64,000 nucleotides of DNA from Sipunculus nudus (taxonomy: Eukaryota > Annelida > Sipuncula > Golfingiida > Sipunculidae), in NCBI GenBank assembly GCA_026874595.1, contig CM049320.1:36368214-36432213 (forward strand), in the 5' to 3' direction. The notes under the pieces were generated by a model. The model was not told the DNA's origin. It did no database searches and saw only the letters and a program-made list of their open reading frames with translations. Positions 44,630-56,652 of the stretch are shown in pieces (the stretch's first letter is position 1; the number at the start of each line of letters is the position of its first letter). The position numbers and the translations under genes were made by a program.

Positions 44630-46135
44630 GGAATAGGCGTAGTGTCAGAACAGCATAGTATACCCATAGATCTACAGGGGTGGAGTGGGAAATAAACAAA
44701 AGTTAAAGGATTTTTAGTACGTGTGAGTAAAATGTTTTACGTGGTTTTCACAAAAAGGTTTACCAATTAAAGGCCAAGGTCAATTATAGTTAAGGTTATG
44801 GATTTATTTTTTATGGGCTTCGTGCAGGCACAAATATGTGTGCATGAAAATGTCCCATATATCTGGGAGACACCTCGCTCGCGAGGATAGTCTCTGGCAG
44901 CAGTCTCGCAACTTTCTAGAAACCATTGTATCCTGGACCAAGAATATGCGGACACATATACAATTTCTGTACAAACTCCCAATTAACACTGTCAGTTTTC
45001 GAACAGTTGCTTAATATATGCAATCATATTTATAATAATAAAAAATGCCTTGCGAGTTTAACATTTTTGTAGTTTAATTATATTTTTATAATCCATATTT
45101 TTGTCCAAACCAGAATACATTACATTTGTTATTAAGAAAATTACTTTTTTTCCTTTACTTTATTACGGGTTTTGTGTAGACTAGGGTGTACTAGGCATAA
45201 GAAACAGGTCGCCAAAAGTTAGTACCATCAGCCGCCCCTGCAGCAATTTTTCATACCATCGACGCAAACGCAAAAAGAGTTTTTTATGATACAAGCCCAA
45301 CGGGAAAGGCCAAAGTATTCCGATGACCCAGTCTGCTTCTGTGTGTAAGGAATCAGTTATTTTTTCAATGAACATATACGTTTTCCCCGATAATCTAAGC
45401 AAAACTATTAATAATCTGCAGGCAGGGAATGTTCCGATCGGTTTGAAAAGAATAACACCGACTTACCCAGAAGATAAATCACTAGAAGTGAGGCAACTGA
45501 AGAAATCTTTTCATGAATCATATTGCAAAATTCTGAAATCTGCCAGCGGTCTTTTCCTTTTTGGCACGTGTTCTGGTCGTTCGTTTATAAGGCTTATGAT
45601 TATACACGAAGACATCAGGAAGTACGACCCACTACAGTTACCGCATGATAATCATTTTGGCATAATTAATTAAATAATTGATAAATACATGCATTATTCA
45701 TGTATAATTAATGACATGTAAGCATGAACAATCGGTCAGAATGATTGCACAACTATATCAAGCTATAATTTTCTATAGACGTTAAATTAATGCCTGGTTG
45801 AAGAAATTACTCTTACTCATCACAGGGATAAAATATTATATACAGGTTATAAGTACACGCACGTTGACGTTAAAAACATTGACTAAAAACAAAAAGGATT
45901 TTCTCTAAATGGCAACTGGAAATCCACTTATCCCCACCATACTATAGGCATTTCCCTCAGTACAACCTGTAAAATGTACATTCGTATCATGTATTCCTGG
46001 AACCAGGAGGTAAAGCCCCTTACCGTCATGATCATACTCAAGAACTAGACAGAGTATCCCCCCCTTTAAGAGTAGACCCCAATTTTTAGCAGCATATACT
46101 GACACTTGGCATATTTATTGTTTCTTCCATCTAAT
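44630..46135. other. Region upstream of the first lectin exon, possible decayed lectin piece
   Basis: Minus-strand sequence near 45190-45420 reads GKTYMFIEKITDSLHTEADW, then VIGI, with a DGTNFW stretch in another frame. It vaguely resembles a lectin-like domain with a frameshift. A Cys-rich minus-strand frame lies at 44800-44960 (FSCTHICACTKP). Splice sites do not give a coherent exon, so I assign no gene. Confidence 0.25.
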
Positions 46136-46139
46136 AATC

Positions 46140-46810
46140 CACAATCTTGTTGAAGATGTTGGTCCTGTGACCTTGATCTTTTTAAAGATGTGTCCTGTGA
46201 CCTTGACCTTTGACCTCATTTCAAAATCAATTTGGGTCTTGCTTTTCCAATGGGACATATACAAGTCAAGTTTGAAATCCATACATCAATAAAAGCACGA
46301 ATTATCATCCAGAATCTTTTTTTTAAAAAGATGGCTCCTGTGACCTTCACCTTTGACCTTGTGACCTCAAAACTGATAGGGGTCTTCCTCTATTGGCAGA
46401 TGACTTACATGTGCAAGATAAAAGGTCTGAGATGAAATGTTTGGCTGAAAATGCATCCACTATCTTTTTAAAGATGTGTCCTGTGACCTTGACCTTTGAC
46501 CTCATGACCCCAAAATCAATTGGAGTCTTGCTTTTTCAATGGGACATATATATGTCAAATAAGAAATCAATACATCAAAAAAAAGGAATTATCATTCAGA
46601 AACTAATTTTTGGACAGATGGCTCCTGTGACCTTCACCTTTGACCATGTGACCCCAAAATTTATATGGATCATCCACTATTGGCAAGTGAGCTATATATT
46701 CAAGATGGAAGACCTGGGATGAAAGTTTGGCTTAAAATGCATCCACTGTATCTTTTAAAATACCAGTCCAGTGACCTTGACCTTTGACCCCATGACCCTA
46801 GAACCTATAG
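46140..46810. repeat. Array of ~144 bp units with TGACCT clusters (inverse of 12860-13580)
   Basis: Five units repeat with CCTGTGACCTTGACCTTTGA-type cores near 46196, 46339, 46479, 46624 and 46770. It is the reverse complement of the AGGTCA units near 13 kb. ORFs at 46232-46722 run through the repeats and are not genes. Confidence 0.85.
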
Positions 46811-47455
46811 GGTTCTTACTTTAGTGGTGGGCCATACATAAGTCATGTTTGAAATCCACATGGCTATCAACACTGGATATATCATAAGAGGTGTGTGATT
46901 TTCACCATATATGGCAATATTCAAGGTCAAGGCCACTATCATAGGAAAGGTCATGATCCAAATTTTAATAGACATCATCCCATAACCCATACCTATGTAT
47001 ATGCATAATATAAAAAAAAATCTGTCCTTTTGTTTTTGACTTATAATGCTCACAGTACTGTAAGGTGGCAATTTTGGGGGTATTTAACGGCACGAAAACA
47101 AGTAAAGAATAATAGGTGGCGCCACCAGTTTCTGGAACATGACAACCCTATCCATGATCTTCCATCAACTTGATTTTGGGATAAATCCATGCAAAATTTC
47201 TTGAGATATTAAAGAATTTGTGTGATTTTCCCCAAAATTGGACCTATTCAAGGTCAAAGACACTCTCCTAGTAAAGGTCATGACCTCATTTTAAATAGGC
47301 GTTGTCCTCTTATCCATATCTATACATATACCAAGTTTGGTAAAGTTCCGTGAAATAATTTTTGGGTTATCGCGCCAACAAGATTTATATGCGGCGGCGG
47401 CGGCGGCGGGACCGGTAAGAAAACATAGTATCCCACGACCTTGTCAGGGGATACA
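46810..47455. mobile_element. Flank of the AGGTCA-array repeat with terminal hairpin
   Basis: It continues with two AAGGTCAAAGRC-type sites (46923, 47253), a (GCG)n tract at 47392-47410, and a GTATCCC/GGGGATAC hairpin at 47430-47453. The layout is like the other array elements, with an array, a GC-rich simple tract and then a hairpin end. Confidence 0.5.
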
Positions 47456-47524
47456 ATAACTGCGCAAGAACCTCAGGTGCCAAAGGTCACTGGTCGGAAG
47501 GAATTTCTGAGATACCAATTGAAT

Positions 47525-47990
47525 CCTTACAGGACCTCTGAGAGGCCTTTGACACCATCGATCATGGACGTTTGTTGCATATCTTAACATCAGAGACTCA
47601 GCAGTAGAATGGTTCTGTTCATATCTGTATCTAAAATCCCAAATTAATACTCTCGATAGCCAAGTGTCCGACAGTAGTAAGTTGACTAATGGTGTCCCTC
47701 AGGGCTCAGTTCTGGGGCTCATGTTGTTCATAATTAACATGTAACCGTTGGGTCATCGACTTCGAAACCATTGCATATGTTTTCATTTGTATTCGGGGGA
47801 TACACAGCTCTGTTTATCATTTGTACTAGATCCCCAGAAGATTGATATGAGTGAACCAAAGAGAGAATTAAGGATGTAAATAAATGCATGTGCGCCAGTA
47901 TGCTCAAACTGAACCCAGAAAAAACTGAGAACTTGCTTTTTGGAAGCCCTTGCTATCTGTACACTACACTGAATTATTCAGCGGTCATCT
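47525..47990 (+). mobile_element. LINE fragment (L2/CR1-like RT)
   Basis: Plus-strand translation gives EAFDTIDHGRLLHIL near 47530-47570, VEWFCSYLYLKSQI near 47605, NGVPQGSVLGLMLF near 47690-47730, and SMLKLNPEKTENLLFGS near 47900-47950. These are successive RT blocks of the CR1/L2/Jockey group. The FADD box is replaced (FGGYTALF), and a frameshift occurs between blocks, so it is inactive. Confidence 0.85.
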
Positions 47991-48379
47991 GTCAGCCAGC
48001 CAGCCTGCCGGCCTCACAGAATCACCATATTATGTACTAAACGGTATAGTGATAACTAAACTGTTTTCGACTGTGAAACATGAATAACATATATAAAAAC
48101 ATCAATTTGATCAACCTAAAAATGTGTTAACGTATTAAATATTTCTAAAAAAAAGTCAGATCTACTGAAAATTAAACTTCGTGAAAGTTTGCCCGATAAA
48201 TAAGCAAGAGCATCTGTGTATAATTTTTTTTATTTCCATATACAATACTTTGACAAGGCAGGTTTTTCTATACTTTGTATACATGTTTGTCCAAATCTCA
48301 TAATATATAGTAACAAAATAAGCAAAACAGAACTAACAGACTATATTGGTATACTAAGCATACTAAAACATGTCGTATG

Positions 48380-48462
48380 TATATTTTCGCACACATATTA
48401 AACTCAATATTTCGTATATGCGACATTTTCGCACACATATTAAACTCAATATTTCTTATATT
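48380..48462. repeat. Two-copy 45 bp tandem repeat
   Basis: TATTTTCGCACACATATTAA plus following sequence is repeated once with near identity. Confidence 0.85.
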
Positions 48463-49034
48463 GCACACCACATCACAGCCCTTTCAGATTTTCACAAATT
48501 CTTCTTATAATTTTGATCTGACAAACCCCAATAATAATTCTTTCATATTACCTTATTGCTCCCAACAAGGCCAAGTCTTAGATTTACATGCATGAATATG
48601 AGCCACTACTGACGACGTAGCAAATCACGTATTTATTATGCCTCATTCACTTGCTCTCAGGAAAAATATTAACAGGGTTAAGATAATTCTTCAAAAATCA
48701 TATTAGATAAAAAGGATATTTTAAAAACCATGAGGAGAATGAGCAAAGATGCATGGTTTCCAGAAAAAGGGAAATATTGTAACAGTTCAAGACGACCAAC
48801 TGCCTATCTTTCAGCAAATTCAAATATTGTTATATATATTGCATCAAGTAAATTGAACAAATAACCAGTTTAATTGATACAATTTGCAATCGAAAGATGA
48901 AGAACAAATTCTATCAATTATTATTCAGATATAAGACGTGAAATTACAGCGATACCATCCTTCACTGACAATTCTGCCCGACGCCTATATCTTTCAAATT
49001 ATTGGCCGGAACACTTCCGCCTGTATACCAGCAT

Positions 49035-49115
49035 GATTAAAATGTTCTCTAGTAACCATACAACGGGACTGTAAAAGAAATGTTCTCCAGTAACCATACA
49101 ACAGAACTGTAATAA
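49035..49115. repeat. Two-copy ~42 bp tandem repeat
   Basis: AGTAACCATACAAC with flanking sequence occurs at 49051 and 49091. Confidence 0.8.
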
Positions 49116-49891
49116 CAAAAGGCGTACGGAAAAGTCTTGTCCCTACAGACACATGCGATGTTTGCAAACTAAGTCCCTCAACTGGCGCATGCGCACTGGG
49201 CCGTAAGACAAGCAGCTCAGACAAGCATAACTGCAAGCCAGATAATCAGCACAGTTTATCTATATGATGGCATCACTGTATCTTTGATCAGTATCCCGTT
49301 TAAAATGCCCTGCCTGTTAATTATGCAGATTAAATTAGGCTGCACTAAATTTAGCCACCATTTACAGACGAAGCTTATGCATATATCTGAGATGAAGCTT
49401 CTGAGATGAAGCTTCTGATTGGTAGATAGTCGGAAAGAAATTATATTATAACTTTAACATAAAAAAGCCTATATACAACTATGAAATGCTCATATTCAGA
49501 GAAAAAATAATTTCATGATTTATAAATGACAGAAGCCTGGATTAACTTTCACAAAAGCACACTAAATGGTGCAATCTAACTTAAGGATCATAACACTGAT
49601 GTCTCCGCGGCAAACACAACGTAATTTAAATTTAAAGCCTACATTACTGTAACATTTTGCAGAAAATAATGACTATCATGCAAAGCTGCAACAAGAGGAG
49701 TGACGTTTCATACTTATTTCAAACTATACATAAAGGACCCTACAGGACATTATGTTCTTTGTGACTAGCTGACTCTGTAGAAGATGTTATCCACATAAAA
49801 AAATACCAAATACCAAATAACAACTGACTCATTCCCTGTTAACTTTTATCACTATCACAGTTTATAAATCATAAATAAATTATCAGTAAGC

Positions 49892-49972
49892 TCACACACA
49901 CACTTTATATAAATATATATATACATATGTATATACATGTATATAACACACACACACACACACATACATACG
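49892..49972. repeat. Compound CA/TA microsatellite
   Basis: CACACA, then ATATAT, then a longer CA run and CATACATA. Confidence 0.9.
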
Positions 49973-50779
49973 TACATCAGATACAAACTGCATGAGAGAA
50001 ACAAAGAAGTGCATTACAGGTAACATTATTTTGCAGGTCACTCTACTCAATGAGTATGGTTTATAAATAGGTAAAATTTTGTAAAAGAATGCAAATTTGG
50101 ACGAGTACTAATCTAAACTTCTGAAATTAAACCAGGTTCAAAGTTACATTTCAATTCACACATTCTTACACTATGTAAAGCCATCATCTTCTAAACAAGA
50201 ATGAAGTATATGTTGAATCCTTACAGACCCATTCATGTTTTGTGAAGGTTTTCTATAAAATACTATCATCTGACGGAAGTTACATTACATGAAGTCATCT
50301 ACATGTATGTGATGGATTTTATTAGGAAAGGAAAACAATTTTATTTATTTTTTTCCTAAGTTTCTTCACATATATTAACTGATTTTTTATTCTTAGATTT
50401 GTTTCCTGGGGGAAAAAATCATTATATTTCATATAAAAGTTTCTAAATGCATGCATTATCACAGGGCCTCAACATGAACAAGTCTCTTGACGTATGTCTC
50501 AGCCTCCCCTCCCAATGTTTCCCACATGTTCTTCATAGTAAATTCACAAGTGTAACATCAGTTCTTGTCTTGTCATGGATGTTTTAGAATGCCCAGGCAC
50601 AAGTCTGAAAAAATATCAAGAATTATTTTTAATGTTGGTATTTAAAGGCTATGATGCCCTTCTGAAATCTGCCAGGGATTAAGAAAATGAGTTATTTCAT
50701 GAGAACACCAGAGCCTTAAAAATTAAAAGGGACATGTGTGTCTTGATGCTCAGCTGAATTTGTCTATAGGTATATTTCA

Positions 50780-53420
50780 TGAGCTTTTTAGCGAACCTAT
50801 GATTATGCGATTGTGTGGCAGCGTCCGGCGCCCGTCGTCCGTACGTTAACCCATACTATCTTGAAAACGGCAAGAGTTTTTATTAAAAAAATTAGTCATC
50901 TAAAAAACTATATCGGATTTTGCTTATTTTTTGGCTAACTGCATTTTCTTAGATTTTATAGGGAAAAAGCTAAAAAAGCTTTAAAAATATTCTTCTCAGA
51001 AACTGTTCAGCCAAATTGTCCAATATTTCACAGAAATGATTACTGGAATAATCTTTCTCAAGTTTGTTGGAATGGTTTAAGTTCGGTGATTTTTGGCCGA
51101 ATTACAGGAAGTTGAACTTAGTCATCTGTCCATAAAAGCATACTAAAATTACAATCGTAGAAACCGCTAGAGCTATCATCATCAAATTTTATGCCAATGT
51201 TGTTCACATGAGATATATCTGAAATTGAGGTATTGGTGGCGCTACCTGCATCGACCTTTTTTGTACGGGGGTCATCAGTGCCCGTATCATACTGACGGCT
51301 ACAAAAAACTTCTTCTCTGAAACCATATGGCCAAATAGTTTAATATCCCACAGAAATGATCCTAGGGTAGTGCTTTCTGAAATTTGTTCAAATGGTCTAA
51401 GTTCAGTGACTTTGACTGAGTTATGGGAAGCCGAATTTAGTCATATGCTGTAACAGCCCATTTTAGCTCAGTGGCTACAAAGATCTTCTCCTCAAAAACC
51501 ACTGGGCCAAATTCTAAAATCTCACACATTAATTATCCTTAGATGTTGATAAATCAAGTTTGTTCAAATGGTTTTGGTTCAGTGATTTTGGCTGAGTTAT
51601 TGGAAGCTTAACTTAGCCATTTTGCTGTATTTTCCCATATGATTTATAAACCTGTAAAATTTTTTTTGACTGACCCTACTGAGGCCAATTTGTTTAATAT
51701 TTTACAAGAATAATCCCCTGAATAATTCTTATAATAATTGTCTTTTATGGTTCCAAAGAGTGAATTTTGGCTGAATTATAAAGGTTCAATTGAGTCATTT
51801 TACCATTTAAGTTAGCTGTGTGAAGCAGATACACAGATACATCTAGATACATCTAGACTGGCATCAGTTTATCAGCATTTATTACATCATGCCTCTAGAC
51901 ATTTAGATTTCAGGTTATCTATGGTTAATATTGACAAAAAATGTTTTTTAAAAGCTTTTAAAAAATGTAGATTTATGATTTTTAGATATTCCTTATGCCA
52001 GGCAATGTTTACAATCACAGCTATACAGCTCTCTAGGGGTTTATAAAGACGGCTGTACATGGATTATAAATAATTGGTATCCATAGTCAAATTAATTCAA
52101 GATTTTGCCTTCAGTGAGATGTATCTGTATTACAATTTTGCATTCAATATGCATCTGTATTAAATTTTAGTGAACCTGTGAGCTTATGCGATGGTGTGGC
52201 GGCGTTTGTCTTCTGTACGTTTACCCATACTATTTTTGAAAATGATTGGAGCTAGCATCATGAAATTTAATGCAAAAAATTAGCCACCTGAAAATTTTCT
52301 TAAATTTTATAGAGAAAAAGCTAAAAAAACCTTTTAAAATCTTCTCCTCCGAAACACTCAAGCCAAATTGTTTAATATTTCACAGAAACAATCTTTTATA
52401 CCATCTCCCTCAATTTTGTTCAGGAAGTTGAACTTAGTCATCTGTCCAAAAAAGCATACTAAAATGACAGTCTCAGAAACAGCCAGAGCTATCATCACCA
52501 ATTTTTTTGCCCATGTTGGTCACATGAGTCATATATGAAATTCAGGTATTGGTGGCGCCACCTGAATTGACCTATTTTTATACGGGGGTTTTTGGTCATC
52601 TGTACATTAATCCATAATTTCTCAGGAATAGCAGGAGCTACCATTCCCAGATTTTATGCAATAATCTGTCACATATCAAATTTTGTGGGATTCAGCTTAT
52701 TTTTTTTTTGCTATCTGCATTTACTAAGATTTTATAAGGAAAAAGCTGACAATATTTTAAAAGTCATCTTCTTGTAGACGGTCCAGCCAAATTGTTAAAT
52801 ATTTTACATAAATGATCCCAGAGGCAAGCCCTCTCAAGTTTGTTCAAATGGTTTGCATTTGATGAATTTTAGTGGAGTTATACAAATTTGTACAGTCATT
52901 CGGCCAAGTAAGCATACTGACATAGTACTCTCAGAAATGACAGAAGCTAGCATTACCAGGTATTGTGCAAATGTTGGTCACATGACTCATACTTGAAGTT
53001 GTAGATTTAGTGGTGCCACCTACATTGACCTGTTTTTTATGGGCAAAAAACCTCATAATTTTAGCCTCTTTCAGCTTAATGATGAAACTGTCATGTTGAA
53101 TTGTTCAATTTTTCAAAAGAATTATCCTAGGACATGGTTCTTTCAATCATATCAGAATATACTGAGTTTGCTGATTTTTGGTTGAGTTGTGAAAAGCTTA
53201 AGTTGGTCTTATGGCCATTATTATGTCTTTTTCAAACTGAGGACTGATATAGTGTCCTTCTACAAAATTATTATTTCAATTATATCTTCTGTAACATTGC
53301 ACAAAAATTATTCTTGGGTGGCCTTTGTTCAAGTTTACTAGTTTTTTTTTGGCAGAACTATTGGACCTTTAACAATGAAAGTACTGCATCTTTTATTATT
53401 CTAGATATTTTGATAAAAAG
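50780..53420. repeat. Large array of diverged ~170 bp units
   Basis: Units share TTCTCTGAAAC...GGCCAAAT...AATATTTCACAGAAATGAT...CAAGTTTGTTCAAATGG...GAGTTATGGGAAG. Recurrences lie near 50995, 51310, 51480, 51675, 52345, 52770 and 53090. Two similar starts (GCGAACCTATGATTATGCG at 50791 and a diverged one at 52170) suggest two joined or nested elements. There is no coding capacity. A related inverted segment lies at 54700-55140. Confidence 0.7.
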
Positions 53421-53554
53421 TTTATGAATATGTCGGCTTGAAAAAAGAAATTTTAACCAAAGTCTTTCAGTATGTGTAAACAGATATACCAACAGGCCAA
53501 GATTGAATCTGTATCTTTAAATAGGTTGAGAAACTGCCAACTGTTTTAGATTTT

Positions 53555-54035
53555 GGAACAGATCAAGAGTTCATTCAGTGCAGCCAGATATAGGTCAAGA
53601 GTTCAATCAGAGCAGCCAAGCACATGACATGTGATCACCTCGTGGGTGACATGTGAACACCTCTTGGGCACCATGTGATCACTTCATGGGTGTCAAGCCC
53701 CTCAGGGCAGGGCCCCTGCATGAGCTTATGCAATGGTGTGGCTACATTTTCAGATTTGGCAACGTGCTAAGGGTCAGTCTGGATCTATTTATAGCTTTGG
53801 CAGACTGCCAACTGTATCAGATTAGGCAACAGGTCAAGAGTTCACTCAGTGCAGCCAGGTATGGGTCAGGAGTTTACTCAGTGCAGTAGCTGTATTCTAT
53901 TTATAGCTTTGGCAGACTGCCAACTGTCAGATTATGCAACAGGTCAAGAGTTCACTCAGTGCAGCCAGGTACAGGTCAAAAGTTCACTCAGTCTAGCCAG
54001 GTGCAGGTCATGAGTTCACTCAGTGCAGTAGTCTG
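53555..54035. repeat. Minisatellite of ~30 bp units within ~110 bp higher-order units
   Basis: GGTCAAGAGTTCACTCAGTG-type units recur at least six times. The TTTATAGCTTTGGCAGACTG segment recurs at 53790 and 53900, giving a higher-order structure. The ORF at 53653-53889 runs through repeats. Confidence 0.8.
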
Positions 54036-55150
54036 AGCAAGCAATTTGTCACAGTTCACTTGGGGAAACAGCCTTTCTCACCTAAGCCTGGTCAGCCCCA
54101 TGCATCAGACTCTAGGTAAGTTTGATGTATTGGCCTAATATTTTGACCTGTCTATGTGTCTTTGATGGCTTTCTCGCTCACAAGACAGGTGTCGTCACCT
54201 ACCATGACTTTTGCACATGTTTTTCTCAGGAGGGGTATGAGATATCAGTCTGAAATTGGGCATATGTATATACCTCTGATAGCTTTATTGTATACAAGAC
54301 TGGTGGTGCCAGCTACAATCTTTTTAGTGTTGTGTGCACCTATGCCAGAATTTCAGCAGTGATGTTTGTGCAATTGTTTCTTATTCAAAATGTTTAGTAC
54401 TTGCATAGTTCATATACATGAAAAGTAATGGTCCAGCATTGAAGCATTATACCTGATGTATTTCCCTATGCACAGGTTCGCATTAGGCCTGTAGGCCTTG
54501 TTTAAAAATGTGACGCTTGTTACCTTGACCCTTGACCTTGTGACCTAAATTCAGAGAATTTGCTGCTTATTTACCCACAGAGCTGTTAATAAAATAAATA
54601 TTCTAGCTTTGTTAACCAAACAAGTATCTCACAGTCCTTGCATTGCTCAAGGTCCAAAAATTCAGCAAAAAAAAAAGTTAAGTAAACTTGAACAAAGGCC
54701 ACCTAAAAGCCATTTTTGTGCAATGATACAGAATTTGAAACAACTGTTTTGCAGATGAAGACTACTGTGTGACCCTCAGTTTGATATAGGTTTACTTGGC
54801 TAACTTAAACTTTCTATCAATGAACCTAAACTATTCTTTTTCAATTGAGAGAACCCCACCCAGGTATAATTCATATGAAAAATTAAACCATTCAGCAAGA
54901 CAGTTTCATCATAAAACATTTCAAGGTGAAAGTGGCTAAAATTAAATGGTTTTTGCCCGTAAAAACAGGCCAATTCAGGTGGCACCACAAAAACCTCAAT
55001 TTCGAAAATGAATCATATTACCAACAACTGCATAAAACTTAATGCTAGCTCCTGCCATTTCTGAGAGTATTGTTAGTGTGCTCACTTGACCAAGAGAAGT
55101 TCAAATTCCTTAAACTCGGCCAAAAAAAATCAAACCTGAACCTTCTGAAA
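54036..55150. other. Repeat-derived stretch, partly inverse of the 170 bp array
   Basis: It contains a TGACCTTGTGACCT cluster near 54530-54546. Around 54700-55140 the reverse complement matches array units (AGCTAGCATTA, GGTGCCACCTGAATTG). No gene is seen. Confidence 0.5.
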
Positions 55151-55986
55151 AACAAGGGACCCATGGGTCACGGCGCTCAGCTGATCCTGATTGGACTATA
55201 AATGTATCACCATTGTGATACTATATTGATTAGATAAAGCTTAGAATATCATGGTCATGTTGGGTTTTATAAAGGAATATAATGTAATATGTGAGTAAAT
55301 GATATATGCAATAACCTGACTGATGGATTAATATGGAGTAAAATATAGTGGTTTATTTTTTATTTATTTGGGAGGGGTCGAAAAAAGCAATTTATTTGAG
55401 CAAATATGAATGCAATGACAGTATGCTAAGCAGTGGTATAATGATGATAAGGCTATTTGTTGAAGGATCTATAGTGTATGGAAAACTGCAAGAGTTCAAT
55501 TTGACAGATAAAAGGTTATGATTAACTATACTGATGAGGGGATAAATGAATTTGTGACTGTATGACATAATATCTTGACAAGATCGGTCTTGACAAGGTG
55601 CATTATTTGGATGCCCCTCACGTCTACATATTACACAATATTGACATAATTTCTGGCATGTACATAGGTACCTATGGACAAATGGTCAACAGTACTGAAC
55701 CACCTGGAAGGTTAAAATCTTAAAAATATGATGAAATGTAGAGAATGTTTGAGAGGAAGAGGTAATCTGGGCCATGGTTGGTTTATATGATTGAAGAAAA
55801 TGTTGCAAATAATATTTGAGACCTGACCATGCCTTTTCATTGGTTACCTTTTTGATAAGCTGTTGACAGTTCAACAGTTTACACATTTGTCTGATGAGAT
55901 CCAATTTATTTGGTAAACCTTTTTTATCAATTTTATATGTATACAGTTGCCATAACGTCCTCATTCCACAGGTGCAATGACTTGAT

Positions 55987-56003
55987 AGGGGGGGGGGGGG
56001 GGG
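55987..56003. repeat. Poly-G tract
   Basis: About 17 consecutive G residues. Confidence 0.9.
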
Positions 56004-56521
56004 AGGAGGGGTGTTGTGTTTAATCAGAGTTACAATGCCTCTGTCTCTCTGTAGATATTTTCTTAATTATTAAATTTTATGCTATAGCCATAGAACTATT
56101 GGTCACAGTGCCAAGGAGCAAAGCCTCAGTGGGATGAAGAAGGGGATGGTGAGAGTTACAACACCCTTGCATATACATACAGGATATGAAATTTAATTCA
56201 ACAGTGCTTATAAAAAAAAGTTTATTCATGAACATTAAATATTTAAAACAGAAAGAAAGATGGAGAAACAAAGCAAATAATTTTTTTCCCCATTCTACTG
56301 AGCCAAGAAAAAATTAACAATATTTGCATTTATTCCTTTTTTCATTTCATTATTTTAATCAAAGTTTCCGATTGTTACTATAAATTTACAGTATAACATA
56401 CATGTGATTGTGAATGTTTCAGTTGATTCACATTTCTAAATTGCATCAACATTTATAGCTAATGTATCTAGTTTATAGTACCTGTCAACAGAATGGGATG
56501 GAGGGAGCAAGGGAGGCAATT

Positions 56522-56522
<1 letters not shown>

Positions 56523-56561
<39 letters not shown>

Positions 56562-56652
56562 AAAGAGAGATGGAGAAAGAAAGAGAAAAAGCAGAGGAGA
56601 GAAAGAGAGAGAAAGAGAGACCTAGACTGCCAGAGAGATAGAGAAAGAGAGG
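56523..56652. repeat. (GA)n microsatellite
   Basis: A pure GA run for about 36 bases, then degenerate GA-rich sequence. Minus-strand ORFs here are Ser/Leu low-complexity artefacts. Confidence 0.95.

Larger units (their letters stand above)
48000..50770. other. Unassigned stretch with short local repeats
   Basis: No gene is recognised. It contains a 45 bp direct repeat (48380-48460), a 40 bp direct repeat (49035-49115) and a TA/CA microsatellite cluster (49892-49972). Confidence 0.5.

Noticed and set aside
45323-45673. 116-codon plus-strand ORF
   Set aside because: Protein-like at first sight, but with no family match, no ATG at the start and no splice partners. Left unassigned.
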